This document shows positions 25,868 through 35,317 of a DNA stretch of 64,000 nucleotides, piece by piece. The notes beneath the pieces are model-generated. The model was given only the letters and a program-made list of their open reading frames with translations, was not told the origin of the DNA and searched no databases. Source of the stretch: Bacillus cereus (GTDB taxonomy: Bacteria > Bacillota > Bacilli > Bacillales > Bacillaceae_G); assembly GCF_025917685.1 (NCBI RefSeq), contig NZ_CP089518.1, positions 659,001-723,000 on the forward strand, given 5' to 3'. The position numbers were made by a program, and so were the translations under genes. Position 1 is the first letter of the stretch; each line of letters opens with the position of its first letter.

Positions 25868-25936
25868 TTGTCTTTTAAATTTTTAATATAAGCTATTTAA
25901 TATATACAAATCACTCTTTATTTTTTATATTTCGAT

Positions 25937-26097
25937 ATAAAGTAAAACTTTAATCAGTGGTGGGGTGGGTTCATCCCCCACCGGATTATTAGCCCTCGCC
26001 AATAGGGCTTTTACGGGCAGTTATCTCCCATCTAACTTCCTCGGGTTCGCCGAATTTTGAGGTGGGAGTCTTACTGCCCAGCAAATAGTGGGATAAA
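25937..26097 (+). repeat. bcr1-like repeat element, full-length copy 3
   Basis: 161 bp bounded by ATAAA on both sides (25937-25941 and 26093-26097). It has drifted more than copies 2 and 7 (AGTAAAAC in place of AGTGAAAC; CCGGATTATT), but the terminator-like stem and the GAGGTGGGAGTCTTACTGCCC end are kept. It sits between the PlcR-like box and inhA2. Confidence 0.87.
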
Positions 26098-26128
26098 AGG
26101 ATAGAGAGTCTGACCAGAAAACTGGAGG

Positions 26129-26178
26129 GCATGATTCTATAACAGAAAGCTTAACGTTTATAGAATTATGCTTTTTTA
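26129..26178 (+). terminator. Terminator-like hairpin in the inhA2 leader
   Basis: GCATGATTCTATAA pairs with TTATAGAATTATGC over 14 bp (one G-U), followed at once by TTTTTT. It points toward inhA2 and ends about 85 nt before its start codon. There is no gene between the rbs terminator and this hairpin. Confidence 0.7.
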
Positions 26179-26262
26179 TATAGGGAGGGCAGAAAGCAGG
26201 GATTTCAATTAAAATATACTTATTTATCTGAATTTTAAGTTTTATAAAAGGAGAGAAATAGA

Positions 26263-28662
26263 ATGAGAAGAAAAGCACCGTTTAAAGTGTTGTCGTCATT
26301 AGCAATTACGGCAATCATTGGATGCACAGCTGTATTGAGTGCTCCGTTAGCATACGCAGAAACGCCAGTGAAAGCAAAAGAAAATATGTCTACAACGCCA
26401 ATTGATCATAATTTAATTCAAGAAGATCGTTTAGCGGAAGCATTGAAAGAACGAGGAACAATTAATTCAGCATCATCTAAAGAAGAGACGAAAAAAGCTG
26501 TAGAGCAATATATTGAAAAGAAAAAAGGGGATCAAGCAAATAAAGAAATTCTTCCAGAGGATACTGCTAAAGAAGCATCTGACTTTGTAAAAAAGGTAAA
26601 AGAGAAAAAGATGGAGGAAAAAGAGAAGGTAAAGAAAGCTGAAAAAAATGTGAGCCCTGATCAAAAGCCGGAGCCAAATAAAAAGCAATTAGATGGGAAA
26701 GTTCCAACTTCTAAGGCGAAACAAGCTCCATATAATGGACCTGTTCGTACGGATAAAGTGTTAGTGTTACTCGTTGAGTTTAGTGATTATAAACATAATA
26801 ATATTGAGCAAACACCGGGTTATATGTACTCGAAAGATTTTAGTAGGGAACATTATCAAAAAATGTTATTTGGTAATGAGCCTTACACATTATTTGATGG
26901 TTCGAAAGTAAAAACATTTAAGCAATATTATGAAGAACAGTCTGGTGGCAGTTATACGACAGATGGGTATGTAACAGAGTGGTTAACTGTTCCGGGTAAA
27001 GCTGCTGATTACGGTGCTGATGGTAGTAGCGGTCACGATAATAAAGGACCAAAAGGTGCGCGTGATTTAGTGAAAGAAGCATTAAAAGCTGCAGCGGATA
27101 AAGGATTAGATTTATCACAATTCGATCAGTTCGACCGCTATGATACAAATGGCGATGGCAATCTTAATGAACCGGACGGTGTAATTGATCATTTAATGGT
27201 AATTCATGCCGGTGTTGGTCAAGAAGCTGGCGGTGGTAAATTAGGAGATGATGCAATTTGGTCACATCGATCTAAATTAGCAAGGGATCCAGTAGCGATT
27301 GAAGGAACAACATCTAAAGTACCTTATTGGGGTGGAAAAGTAGCGGCTCATGATTACACAATTGAACCAGAAGACGGTGCAGTAGGTGTGTTTGCACATG
27401 AATTTGGACATGACCTTGGTTTACCAGATGAGTATGATACGAATTATACTGGAAATGGATCACCTGTTGAAGCTTGGTCATTAATGAGTGGAGGTAGCTG
27501 GACAGGAAAAATCGCAGGGACAGAGCCAACTAGTTTTTCACCACAAAATAAAGACTTCTTACAAAAGAATATGGGTGGAAACTGGGCGAAAATTTTAGAA
27601 GTAGATTACGATAAAATTAAGAGTGGTGTAGGAGTCCCTACATATATTGATCAAAGTGTTACGAAATCAAATCGTCCAGGTGTCGTACGTGTCAACTTAC
27701 CAGGTAAGAGTATTGAAACAATTAAGCCTGGATTTGGAAAGCGTGCATACTATAGTACAAGAGGCGATGATATTCATACGACATTAGAAACACCATTCTT
27801 CGATTTAACAAAAGGAACAAATGCAAAATTTGATTATAAAGCGAATTATGAACTAGAAGCAGAGTGTGATTTCATCGAAGTACATGCTGTAACTGAAGAT
27901 GGAACGAAAACATTAATTGATAGATTGGGAGAAAACATAGTCCAAGAAGATAGAGATACAACAGATGGAAAATGGGTTGATAAATCATATGATTTAAGTC
28001 AATTTAAAGGGAAGAAAGTTAAACTACAATTCGACTATATTACAGATCCAGCTTTAACATATAAAGGTTTCGCAATGGATAATGTAAATGTAACAGTTGA
28101 TGGACAAGTAGTATTTTCAGATGACGCAGAAGGACAGTCTAAAATGAAGTTAAATGGATTCGTTGTTTCTGATGGGACAGAACAAAAACCCCATTATTAT
28201 TATCTAGAGTGGAGAAACTATGCCGGATCAGATAATGGATTAAAAGCGGGAAAAGGTCCGGTGTATAATACAGGTCTTGTCGTTTGGTATGCAGATGATA
28301 GTTTCAAAGATAACTGGGTTGGGTTACATCCAGGTGAAGGCTTCCTTGGTGTTGTAGATTCTCATCCAGAAGCGATTGTTGGAAATTTAGGCGGGAAACC
28401 AGCATACGGTAATACTGGAATTCAAATTGCAGATGCTGCATTTTCATTTGATCAAACACCTTCATGGAGTGTAAATTCATTTACACGAGGACAGTTTAAT
28501 TATACTGGATTACAAGGTGTTACAACGTTTGATGATTCAAAGGTATACAGTAATAAGCAAATTGCTGACGCGGGACGAAAAGTTCCAAACCTTGGACTTA
28601 AATTCCAAGTTGTTGGACAGGCAGAGGATAAGTCGGCAGGCGCTGTTTGGATTAGACGTTAA
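26263..28662 (+). CDS. inhA2: Immune inhibitor A2, secreted M6 zinc metalloprotease
   Basis: 799 residues. A Sec signal ends near PLAYA (about residue 32), followed by a charged Lys/Glu-rich prodomain to about residue 155. The M6 catalytic domain carries [12 protein letters not shown], with zinc ligands His379 and His383 and catalytic Glu380. The C-terminal half has a MAM-like/beta-sandwich segment ([21 protein letters not shown], shown in part). The family degrades host proteins including antibacterial peptides. Length and its place just before plc and sph fit InhA2 rather than InhA1 or InhA3. AAAGGAG precedes the ATG. Regulation is probably by PlcR through a distant box. Confidence 0.93.
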   Translation: MRRKAPFKVLSSLAITAIIGCTAVLSAPLAYAETPVKAKENMSTTPIDHNLIQEDRLAEALKERGTINSASSKEETKKAVEQYIEKKKGDQANKEILPEDTAKEASDFVKKVKEKKMEEKEKVKKAEKNVSPDQKPEPNKKQLDGKVPTSKAKQAPYNGPVRTDKVLVLLVEFSDYKHNNIEQTPGYMYSKDFSREHYQKMLFGNEPYTLFDGSKVKTFKQYYEEQSGGSYTTDGYVTEWLTVPGKAADYGADGSSGHDNKGPKGARDLVKEALKAAADKGLDLSQFDQFDRYDTNGDGNLNEPDGVIDHLMVIHAGVGQEAGGGKLGDDAIWSHRSKLARDPVAIEGTTSKVPYWGGKVAAHDYTIEPEDGAVGVFAHEFGHDLGLPDEYDTNYTGNGSPVEAWSLMSGGSWTGKIAGTEPTSFSPQNKDFLQKNMGGNWAKILEVDYDKIKSGVGVPTYIDQSVTKSNRPGVVRVNLPGKSIETIKPGFGKRAYYSTRGDDIHTTLETPFFDLTKGTNAKFDYKANYELEAECDFIEVHAVTEDGTKTLIDRLGENIVQEDRDTTDGKWVDKSYDLSQFKGKKVKLQFDYITDPALTYKGFAMDNVNVTVDGQVVFSDDAEGQSKMKLNGFVVSDGTEQKPHYYYLEWRNYAGSDNGLKAGKGPVYNTGLVVWYADDSFKDNWVGLHPGEGFLGVVDSHPEAIVGNLGGKPAYGNTGIQIADAAFSFDQTPSWSVNSFTRGQFNYTGLQGVTTFDDSKVYSNKQIADAGRKVPNLGLKFQVVGQAEDKSAGAVWIRR

Positions 28663-28665
28663 TAA

Positions 28666-28704
28666 AGTAAAAGCACATTCTTCATATGAAGAGTGTGCTT
28701 TTAT
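28666..28704 (+). terminator. Intrinsic terminator of inhA2
   Basis: AAAAGCACA.TCTTCATATGAAGA.TGTGCTTTT is a long stem with a small loop and T-rich end. I see no further feature in 28705-28925. Confidence 0.88.
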
Positions 28705-28925
28705 ATTTGTACAGTAAGTTATTATTTCAGCTTATGTAATACAAGCGTCTGTTCATATATAGTGTAGCAAATTATGTGGGGAAAAGAAATATTTCCGAGG
28801 AAATTGTCGAAGTATCGTTGGTATTTATAGACTTTCTTTTTTTAAGGAAGAATGTAGTATTGCTTTTATACATAAGTTTATTTACAGTATTACTTGGTTA
28901 TATGCAAAAGTAATATATATTAGGT

Positions 28926-28969
28926 GAAAAAAAGACAATGATGGAATTAACCCATCATTGTCTTTTTTA
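28926..28969. terminator. Intrinsic terminator of the MFS gene
   Basis: AAAGACAATGATGG pairs with CCATCATTGTCTTT. An A-run on the left gives the U tract for the minus-strand gene. It overlaps the 3' end of that gene. Confidence 0.9.
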
Positions 28970-30101
28970 CTTTGCTTCTTACAAAAATCATTCCAGCAAA
29001 TGTTAACAAGAATGCAGTTCCGATAACGAAGCTAGCGCTAGGTGATGCTCCGATTACTCCAACTGTAAAGGATCCAGCAACAACCCCTAACGAGAAGAAT
29101 GCATAAAACAAACCGAATGCTTTCCCGCGATTATTATCTGTCGTATTTTCAACAAGTAAAGCATTAATTGCTGGGAAGAGGATAGCGAACCCAATTCCAT
29201 AAATCATCATAACGATAAAGAGCATGCCTTTTGTTGCAAATAATCCGAGTAAAGATAATGCTAGTGCCATTACTGCAATCCCGATTAGCATTAGTTTTGA
29301 ACGATTAAATCGATCGTAAATGCGATTTGTTGGCAGTAAGAAGAAGAGGATAGCGGTAATTCCGAATACACTTAACATCATGCCTGTTGTAGATGCTTTA
29401 AGTGCTAATGCCTCAACTTTTACTGGTAACATATAAGTGACAATCCCTTGTGAAAACATTAGTGTGAAAGCACCAATATATGCTTGTAATAACGGTTCTG
29501 ATTTCAATAGTTCAATCATATCTTCTTTGTTCATCATTTGAGTTCTTGATGTATCTTTTCTTGATACGTTATTTGGTAAGAAGAATAGAGATACGATTGT
29601 ACCAAGGACCATTAAAATAGAAATAGTAATGAACACCCACTCTATACCAGCTGTTGCTTTCATAATGCCGCTGAAAGCAGGTCCTACGATTGCAGCTGTT
29701 CCAACAGCAGCACCAGATAGAGCCATTGCCTTACCTTGCCTTGCTGAATTCGTTTGCTTTGATAAAAATGTAAAGGCAGCAGGAATTAAAAATCCGTCAC
29801 TAAAACCGTGCATAAAGCGCACAACTAATAGTTGTTCACCACTTTGAACAACGGTGTATAACAAGACTATGAAACTCGTAATTCCCATGCTTATATAAAG
29901 GATTTTTTTTGCACCAAATTTATCGACAGCGGCTCCAGCAATAATATTACCGATCATATTAGCGAATGAGTACATACCGACAACTAGTCCGATAACAAGA
30001 GGGGTTCCTCCAAGACTCTGAGCGAAAGTACTCATAATAGGTAATTGTGAAAATGTATCTAAAAACGCTACGATAACAATAAAGTAAATAAAATATTTCA
30101 A
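28947..30101 (-). CDS. MFS transporter, 12-helix type
   Basis: 384 residues with 12 membrane helices and the motif-A-like loop NIIAGAAVDKFGAKKILYIS and motif-C region GAAVGTAAIVGPAFSGIM typical of drug/metabolite exporters. The substrate is unknown. The start is TTG with GGAGAGGTG about 9 nt upstream; no ATG or GTG is available nearby. A perfect 14-bp inverted repeat lies 32 nt in front, suggesting control by a repressor encoded elsewhere. Confidence 0.82.
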   Translation of the reverse strand: MKYFIYFIVIVAFLDTFSQLPIMSTFAQSLGGTPLVIGLVVGMYSFANMIGNIIAGAAVDKFGAKKILYISMGITSFIVLLYTVVQSGEQLLVVRFMHGFSDGFLIPAAFTFLSKQTNSARQGKAMALSGAAVGTAAIVGPAFSGIMKATAGIEWVFITISILMVLGTIVSLFFLPNNVSRKDTSRTQMMNKEDMIELLKSEPLLQAYIGAFTLMFSQGIVTYMLPVKVEALALKASTTGMMLSVFGITAILFFLLPTNRIYDRFNRSKLMLIGIAVMALALSLLGLFATKGMLFIVMMIYGIGFAILFPAINALLVENTTDNNRGKAFGLFYAFFSLGVVAGSFTVGVIGASPSASFVIGTAFLLTFAGMIFVRSKVKKTMMG

Positions 30102-30133
30102 GCGATATTCACCTCTCCTATGCTATTATGGCA

Positions 30134-30168
30134 TAATGCTAATTTCAACTGCAATGAAATTAGCATTA
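30134..30168. promoter_or_regulatory. Perfect 14-bp inverted repeat before the MFS gene
   Basis: TAATGCTAATTTCA and its exact complement TGAAATTAGCATTA are separated by 7 nt. No regulator is adjacent; bdhA lies on the other side, 160 bp away. Confidence 0.7.
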
Positions 30169-30327
30169 ACAGATGTGGAAAAAAGTACAAAGTGACAAAA
30201 TATTGAACGTTATTTGTTAAAAATTAGTGGAAATGAGATTGTTTTTTTGAAATATATGGATAGAAGTACTATAATAGATTTGTAAACTTCACCAGGTTAA
30301 GTATATACATAGAGAGGGATGTTTAAA

Positions 30328-31380
30328 ATGAAAGCATTACTTTGGCATAATCAACGTGATGTACGAGTAGAAGAAGTACCGGAACCAACTGTACGACCAG
30401 GAGCAGTGAAAATTAAAGTTAAATGGTGTGGTATCTGCGGGACAGACTTGCATGAATATTTAGCAGGACCAATTTTTATTCCAACAGAAGAGCACCCATT
30501 AACACATGTGAAAGCACCAGTTATTTTAGGTCATGAGTTTAGCGGTGAGGTAGTAGAAATCGGTGAAGGCGTTACATCTCATAAAGTGGGAGACCGCGTT
30601 GTTGTAGAACCAATTTATTCTTGTGGTAAATGTGAAGCTTGTAAACATGGACATTACAATGTTTGTGAACAACTTGTTTTCCACGGTCTTGGTGGAGACG
30701 GTGGTGGTTTCTCTGAATATACAGTAGTACCAGAAGATATGGTTCATCATATTCCAGACGAAATGACGTATGAACAAGGTGCGCTTGTAGAACCAGCAGC
30801 AGTAGCAGTTCATGCAGTACGTCAAAGTAAATTAAAAGAGGGAGAAGCTGTAGCGGTATTTGGTTGTGGTCCGATTGGACTTCTTGTAATCCAAGCAGCA
30901 AAAGCAGCAGGAGCAACTCCTGTTATTGCAGTTGAACTTTCTAAAGAACGTCAAGAGTTAGCGAAATTAGCAGGTGCTGATTATGTATTAAACCCAGCAA
31001 CTCAAGATGTACTAGCAGAAATTCGCAACTTAACCAATGGTTTAGGTGTAAATGTGAGCTTTGAAGTAACAGGTGTTGAAGTTGTACTTCGTCAAGCGAT
31101 TGAAAGTACAAGCTTTGAAGGTCAGACAGTAATTGTTAGTGTGTGGGAAAAAGATGCGACAATTACTCCGAACAACCTTGTATTAAAAGAAAAAGAAGTT
31201 ATCGGTATTCTTGGATATCGTCATATATTCCCAGCTGTTATTAAATTAATTAGCTCTGGCCAAATTCAAGCGGAGAAATTAATTACGAAAAAAATTACAG
31301 TGGACCAAGTTGTTGAAGAAGGCTTTGAAGCACTTGTAAAAGATAAAACACAAGTGAAAATTCTTGTTTCACCTAAATAA
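30328..31380 (+). CDS. bdhA: (R,R)-butanediol dehydrogenase, zinc-dependent
   Basis: 350 residues. Catalytic zinc ligands occur in CGICGTDLHEY and GHEFSGEVVEIGEG. The structural-zinc cysteines are in CGKCEACKHGHYNVC, and the Rossmann motif is GCGPIGLLVIQAAKAAGA. It interconverts acetoin/diacetyl and 2,3-butanediol with NAD(H), in line with the close resemblance to Bacillus BdhA. GAGAGGG at 30312-30318 supports ATG 30328 rather than 30319. It is transcribed alone. Confidence 0.88.
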   Translation: MKALLWHNQRDVRVEEVPEPTVRPGAVKIKVKWCGICGTDLHEYLAGPIFIPTEEHPLTHVKAPVILGHEFSGEVVEIGEGVTSHKVGDRVVVEPIYSCGKCEACKHGHYNVCEQLVFHGLGGDGGGFSEYTVVPEDMVHHIPDEMTYEQGALVEPAAVAVHAVRQSKLKEGEAVAVFGCGPIGLLVIQAAKAAGATPVIAVELSKERQELAKLAGADYVLNPATQDVLAEIRNLTNGLGVNVSFEVTGVEVVLRQAIESTSFEGQTVIVSVWEKDATITPNNLVLKEKEVIGILGYRHIFPAVIKLISSGQIQAEKLITKKITVDQVVEEGFEALVKDKTQVKILVSPK

Positions 31381-31394
31381 TATATAATAGAAGA

Positions 31395-31436
31395 AAGTAG
31401 CTCTTTTCTAGAAATAGAAAAGGGCTACTTTTTTTC
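31395..31436 (+). terminator. Intrinsic terminator of bdhA
   Basis: AGTAGC.CTTTTCTA and TAGAAAAG.GCTACT form a long stem around GAAA, followed by seven T. Confidence 0.92.
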
Positions 31437-31499
31437 TATACTGAAAGGTGATAGACTTTCCTTTAACTAAAGGTATTTTTGTTTGGAAGGGGAAGTCCA

Positions 31500-31844
31500 A
31501 TGCTTTCATTTATGTTGACATTGAAACGGATGTTAAGAGCTTGTTTACGGGCATGGAAAGATAAAGAGTTTCAAGTGTTATTCGTATTAACAATTTTGAC
31601 ATTAACATCGGGGACGATTTTTTATAGTACAGTTGAAGGACTACGTCCTCTTGACGCTCTATATTTTAGTGTGGTTACGTTGACGACTGTCGGTGATGGG
31701 AATTTTAGTCCGCAAACTGATTTTGGAAAGGTATTTACGATCTTATACATATTTATCGGGATTGGATTAGTGTTTGGATTTATTCATAAATTGGCAGTGA
31801 ATGTGCAACTGCCAAGTATATTATCGAAAAGAAAAAAAGAGTAA
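31500..31844 (+). CDS. NaK-type tetrameric cation channel
   Basis: 114 residues. Two membrane helices flank a pore loop, with a short amphipathic N-terminal helix (LSFMLTLKRMLRACLRAWKD). From ATG 31500, the selectivity filter TVGDG falls at residues 63-67, the numbering of the structurally known non-selective NaK channel of B. cereus; the filter lacks the Tyr of K+ channels (TVGYG). The protein is length-matched to NaK and ends SKRKKE. It conducts Na+ and K+ through the cytoplasmic membrane. GGAAGGGGA at 31485-31493 selects the ATG over an upstream TTG. The gene stands alone between bdhA and plc; its physiological job is not known. Confidence 0.95.
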   Translation: MLSFMLTLKRMLRACLRAWKDKEFQVLFVLTILTLTSGTIFYSTVEGLRPLDALYFSVVTLTTVGDGNFSPQTDFGKVFTILYIFIGIGLVFGFIHKLAVNVQLPSILSKRKKE

Positions 31845-31877
31845 AGCGATTAATCAATCGCTTTACTCTTTTTTTAC
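31833..31877. terminator. Intrinsic terminator of the channel gene
   Basis: AAAGAGTAAAGCGATT pairs with AATCGCTTTACTCTTT, followed by a T-run; the stem begins within the last codons. Confidence 0.93.
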
Positions 31878-31969
31878 ATTAGTTTAGACAAGTATTTGCA
31901 GTAGCTTAACAATACTTTATTACAATGTAAGTGCATTCATTACGTTCACTATGTATAAAGTTATAGTGA

Positions 31970-31985
31970 TATGAACATTTGCATA
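31970..31985. promoter_or_regulatory. PlcR box upstream of plc
   Basis: TATGAACATTTGCATA is an exact match to TATGNANNNNTNCATA. It lies 124 bp before the plc start codon, a normal distance for PlcR-PapR activated promoters. Confidence 0.93.
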
Positions 31986-32108
31986 TTTTGATTAAATAAT
32001 AGAAATTCGGTGGAAGGTGGGATATTCTAGTCATAGGTTAACCGAAAAACATCGTAGGATCCAAACAAAATATTTACAATAACTCAACTATAAAATGGAG
32101 GATTTCAT

Positions 32109-32960
32109 ATGAAAAAGAAAGTGCTTGCTTTAGCAGCAGCTATTACGTTAGCAGCTCCGTTACAAAATGTAGCTTTTGCACATGAAAATGATGGAGGGAA
32201 TAGAGTACAGATTATTCAATATTGGTCCGCTGAAGATAAACACTCAGAAGGTGTAAATTCTCATTTATGGATCGTGAATCGTGCAATTGATATTATGTCC
32301 CGTAATACGACAATTGTAAAACAAGATCAAGTTGCACTATTAAATGAATGGCGCACAGATTTAGAAAATGGCATTTATTCTGCTGATTATGAAAATCCTT
32401 ATTATGACAATAGTACATTTGCGTCGCATTTCTATGATCCAGACGATGGAAGTACATACATTCCACTTGCAAAGCAAGCGAAGGAAACTGGAGCTAAGTA
32501 TTTTAAATTAGCTGGTGAATCTTATAAAAATAAAGATATGAAACAAGCATTCTTCTATTTAGGGTTATCTCTTCATTATTTAGGAGATGTAAATCAACCG
32601 ATGCATGCAGCAAACTTTACAAATATTTCTTATCCACAAGGATTCCATTCTAAATATGAAAACTTTGTAGATACAATTAAAGATAATTACAAAGTAACAG
32701 ACGGAAATGGATATTGGAATTGGAAAGGTACAAACCCTGAAGATTGGATTCATGGTGCTGCGGTAGCTGCGAAACAAGATTTCCCTGGTATCGTAAATAG
32801 TAATACGAAAAGTTGGTTCGTGCAAGCTGCTGTATCACAAAGTTATGCGGACAAATGGCGTGCTGAAGTTACACCAATGACTGGTAAGCGATTAACGGAA
32901 GCGCAACGTGTAACAGCTGGATATATTCAGCTTTGGTTTGATACGTACGGAAATCGTTAA
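32109..32960 (+). CDS. plc: Phosphatidylcholine-preferring phospholipase C (cereolysin A)
   Basis: 283 residues: Sec signal (about 1-24, ending VAFA), 14-residue propeptide, and a mature 245-residue enzyme starting at Trp39 (WSAEDKHSEGVNSHLW). Zinc ligands are the mature N-terminal Trp and several His/Asp, including the HFYDPD and SLHYLGDVNQPMHAANF segments. It hydrolyses phosphatidylcholine to diacylglycerol and phosphocholine outside the cell. A perfect PlcR box upstream and sph downstream give the cereolysin AB arrangement of the B. cereus group. Confidence 0.97.
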   Translation: MKKKVLALAAAITLAAPLQNVAFAHENDGGNRVQIIQYWSAEDKHSEGVNSHLWIVNRAIDIMSRNTTIVKQDQVALLNEWRTDLENGIYSADYENPYYDNSTFASHFYDPDDGSTYIPLAKQAKETGAKYFKLAGESYKNKDMKQAFFYLGLSLHYLGDVNQPMHAANFTNISYPQGFHSKYENFVDTIKDNYKVTDGNGYWNWKGTNPEDWIHGAAVAAKQDFPGIVNSNTKSWFVQAAVSQSYADKWRAEVTPMTGKRLTEAQRVTAGYIQLWFDTYGNR

Positions 32961-32969
32961 GTATTGGAG

Positions 32970-33006
32970 AAAGGTCAAATCTCAGAATAGAGTATTTGGC
33001 CTTTTT
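32970..33006 (+). terminator. Weak terminator-like hairpin between plc and sph
   Basis: AAGGTCAAAT pairs with ATTTGGCCTT (one G-T) around a 13-nt loop and is followed by TTTTT. It could attenuate read-through from plc into sph. The gap contains no promoter that I can recognise. Confidence 0.55.
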
Positions 33007-33036
33007 ATCACTATACAATACATGGAGGTATGACTC

Positions 33037-34038
33037 GTGAAAAGTAAATTGTTAAAAGTTGTACTTAGCTTTGGAATGAGTCTAGCAGCTTTATATAGTG
33101 GATCTTCCGTTCAAGCAGAAATGTCCACAAATCAAAATGGTACGTTAAAAGTTATGACGCATAATGTGTACATGCTATCAACAAACCTATATCCCAACTG
33201 GGGGCAAAGTCAGCGTGCTGATTTAATTGGAGCGGCAGATTATATAAAGAATCAAGATGTTGTTATATTAAATGAAGTGTTTGATAATAGTGCTTCAAAT
33301 CGCTTATTAGGAAATTTGAAGAAAGAATATCCAAATCAAACGGCAGTATTAGGTCGTAGTAGTGGAAGCGAGTGGGATAAGACGTTAGGCAACTATTCAT
33401 CTTCGACTCCTGAAGATGGAGGTGTAGCGATTGTGAGTAAATGGCCAATTGTTGAAAAGATTCAATATGTATTTGAAAAAGGCTGTGGACCAGATAACTT
33501 ATCAAATAAAGGATTTGTATACACAAAAGTTAAGAAAAATGATCGTTTCGTGCATGTAATTGGGACGCATTTACAAGCTGAAGATAGTATGTGTGGAAAC
33601 ACTTCGCCAGCATCTGTACGCACAAAACAGCTACAAGAAATTCAAGAGTTTATTAAAAATAAAAATATACCAAATAACGAGTATGTGTTAATTGGTGGTG
33701 ATATGAATGTAAATAAAATAAATGCTGAGAACAATAGTGACTCAGAGTACGCATCCATGTTCAAAACATTGCACGCTTCTATTCCATCTTATACGGGACA
33801 TACTACAACTTGGGATGCAACGACAAACAGTATTGCGAAATATAACTTCCCCGATAGCCCTGCCGAGTATTTAGATTATATTATTACAAGTAAGGACCAT
33901 GCGAATCCATCGTATATAGAGAATAAGGTGTTACAGCCGAAATCGCCACAATGGACTGTTACGTCATGGTTCAAAAAATATACATATAATGATTACTCCG
34001 ATCATTATCCAGTAGAGGCGACTATTTCTATGAAGTAG
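33037..34038 (+). CDS. sph: Sphingomyelinase C (cereolysin B)
   Basis: 333 residues, GTG start with GGAGG upstream. The Sec signal ends near SVQAE (about residue 27). The mature DNase I-like phosphodiesterase has the Mg2+-binding Glu in LNEVFDN, GGDMNVNK, and the catalytic His in YSDHYPVEAT near the C-terminus. It cleaves sphingomyelin to ceramide and phosphocholine. It follows plc by 76 bp and is likely expressed largely from the plc promoter. Confidence 0.97.
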   Translation: MKSKLLKVVLSFGMSLAALYSGSSVQAEMSTNQNGTLKVMTHNVYMLSTNLYPNWGQSQRADLIGAADYIKNQDVVILNEVFDNSASNRLLGNLKKEYPNQTAVLGRSSGSEWDKTLGNYSSSTPEDGGVAIVSKWPIVEKIQYVFEKGCGPDNLSNKGFVYTKVKKNDRFVHVIGTHLQAEDSMCGNTSPASVRTKQLQEIQEFIKNKNIPNNEYVLIGGDMNVNKINAENNSDSEYASMFKTLHASIPSYTGHTTTWDATTNSIAKYNFPDSPAEYLDYIITSKDHANPSYIENKVLQPKSPQWTVTSWFKKYTYNDYSDHYPVEATISMK

Positions 34039-34040
34039 TC

Positions 34041-34075
34041 AAAAAAGTTTCTTCGTGAAGAAGAAACTTTTTTTA
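34041..34075 (+). terminator. Intrinsic terminator of plc-sph
   Basis: AAAAAAGTTTCTTC and GAAGAAACTTTTTTT pair around a short loop (GTGAA), with a T-run at the end. Confidence 0.9.
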
Positions 34076-34144
34076 TTTGAAAACAGGAAAATCAATCTTT
34101 CTTTCCAATATGTATAAGACATATATAGAAGAGGAGAGAAAAAT

Positions 34145-35317
34145 GTGGATAGAGGAATTTTTAAGGAAGTTCCATTACCGTGTGCATTTTTAGATGAAGT
34201 AGCTTTAGAGAGAAATATTCAATCGATTATAGAGTTAAGTGGAGATAAGAAGATTCGTATAGCGAGTAAATCATTACGTTCTGTTCCAATTATGAAAAAG
34301 ATTTTAGCTGAAAATGATCGTTTTCAAGGTATTATGTGTTTTTCACCTAGAGAAGCTTTATTTTTAATTGAAGAAGGATTTAATGATTTATTGCTAGGAT
34401 ATCCTGCTTATGATGAAAGAGCTTTATATGAAATTAGTTTACTTACAAAGCAAGGGATCATTATTACTTGTATGGTGGATTGTGAAGAACATATTGTTTA
34501 TTTAGAAAAAATTGCTGTGGAATCTAGTGGGTGTTTTCGAGTTTGTTTAGATATTGATATGAGTAGTCGTATTTTTCAATTTCATTTTGGTGTGAGAAGA
34601 TCTCCAGTTAAAGATGTCCAGAGCGCTTTAAAAATAGTAGAAAAGGTGAAGGCATCACCATATTTAATATTGGATGGTGTAATGGGATATGAAGCACAAA
34701 TTGCTGGAGTGGGAGATGATATGCCAAAACAAAGGCTTCAAAATAAACTTATTTCGTATTTAAAGAAGAAATCGGTGCTAGAAATTAACGAAAGAAGAGG
34801 GAATATCGTAAAAGAAATACAAAACCTTGGTATTGAACTAAGGTTTGTTAATGGGGGCGGAACGGGGAGTATAAAAACAACTGAGCAAGATCACTCAGTT
34901 ACGGAAATTACTGTAGGATCCGCTTTTTACTCTCCGAAACTGTTTGATTATTATAAAGAAGTAAAATTTCAACCAGCCGTTGGATTTGCTGTACCAATTG
35001 TACGTAAACCAGCTCCACATATTTATACTTGCCTAGGAGGTGGGTATATTGCTTCAGGTGCAGTTGGTAAAGAGAAGGAGCCCGAGGTCTGGAAACCGCA
35101 TGGTGCAAAGTTATTAGCGTTAGAAGGAGCTGGTGAAGTGCAAACACCGGTTTACTATAACGGTGAGGAACAATTGTATATAGGGGATACTATATTGTTT
35201 CGCCATAGTAAAGCTGGAGAATTATGTGAGCGCTTTCCTGTTTTGTATCGTATTAAACAAGGGGAAATTGTTGGAGAGTATTCAACATATCGGGGGGATA
35301 GCCAATGCTTTCTGTAA
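34145..35317 (+). CDS. Fold-III PLP enzyme, amino acid deaminase/aldolase-like (alanine racemase N-terminal domain)
   Basis: 390 residues, GTG start preceded by GAGGAG. The N-terminal domain looks like the alanine racemase-type barrel: the PLP-lysine candidate is in IRIASKSLRSVPIM (Lys within about 38-43), with FVNGGGTGS as the phosphate-binding loop. The C-terminal beta domain contains the YTCLGGGYIASG and PHGAKLL segments, as in D-threonine aldolase-like and D-serine dehydratase-like proteins. The reaction is not known. It overlaps the next gene by 13 bp, so the two act together or are at least co-expressed. Confidence 0.78.
   Translation: MDRGIFKEVPLPCAFLDEVALERNIQSIIELSGDKKIRIASKSLRSVPIMKKILAENDRFQGIMCFSPREALFLIEEGFNDLLLGYPAYDERALYEISLLTKQGIIITCMVDCEEHIVYLEKIAVESSGCFRVCLDIDMSSRIFQFHFGVRRSPVKDVQSALKIVEKVKASPYLILDGVMGYEAQIAGVGDDMPKQRLQNKLISYLKKKSVLEINERRGNIVKEIQNLGIELRFVNGGGTGSIKTTEQDHSVTEITVGSAFYSPKLFDYYKEVKFQPAVGFAVPIVRKPAPHIYTCLGGGYIASGAVGKEKEPEVWKPHGAKLLALEGAGEVQTPVYYNGEEQLYIGDTILFRHSKAGELCERFPVLYRIKQGEIVGEYSTYRGDSQCFL

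Noticed and set aside
26473..27529. Minus-strand open frames within inhA2
   Set aside because: Shadow frames of the protease gene, rich in Leu/His/Ser from complement codons.
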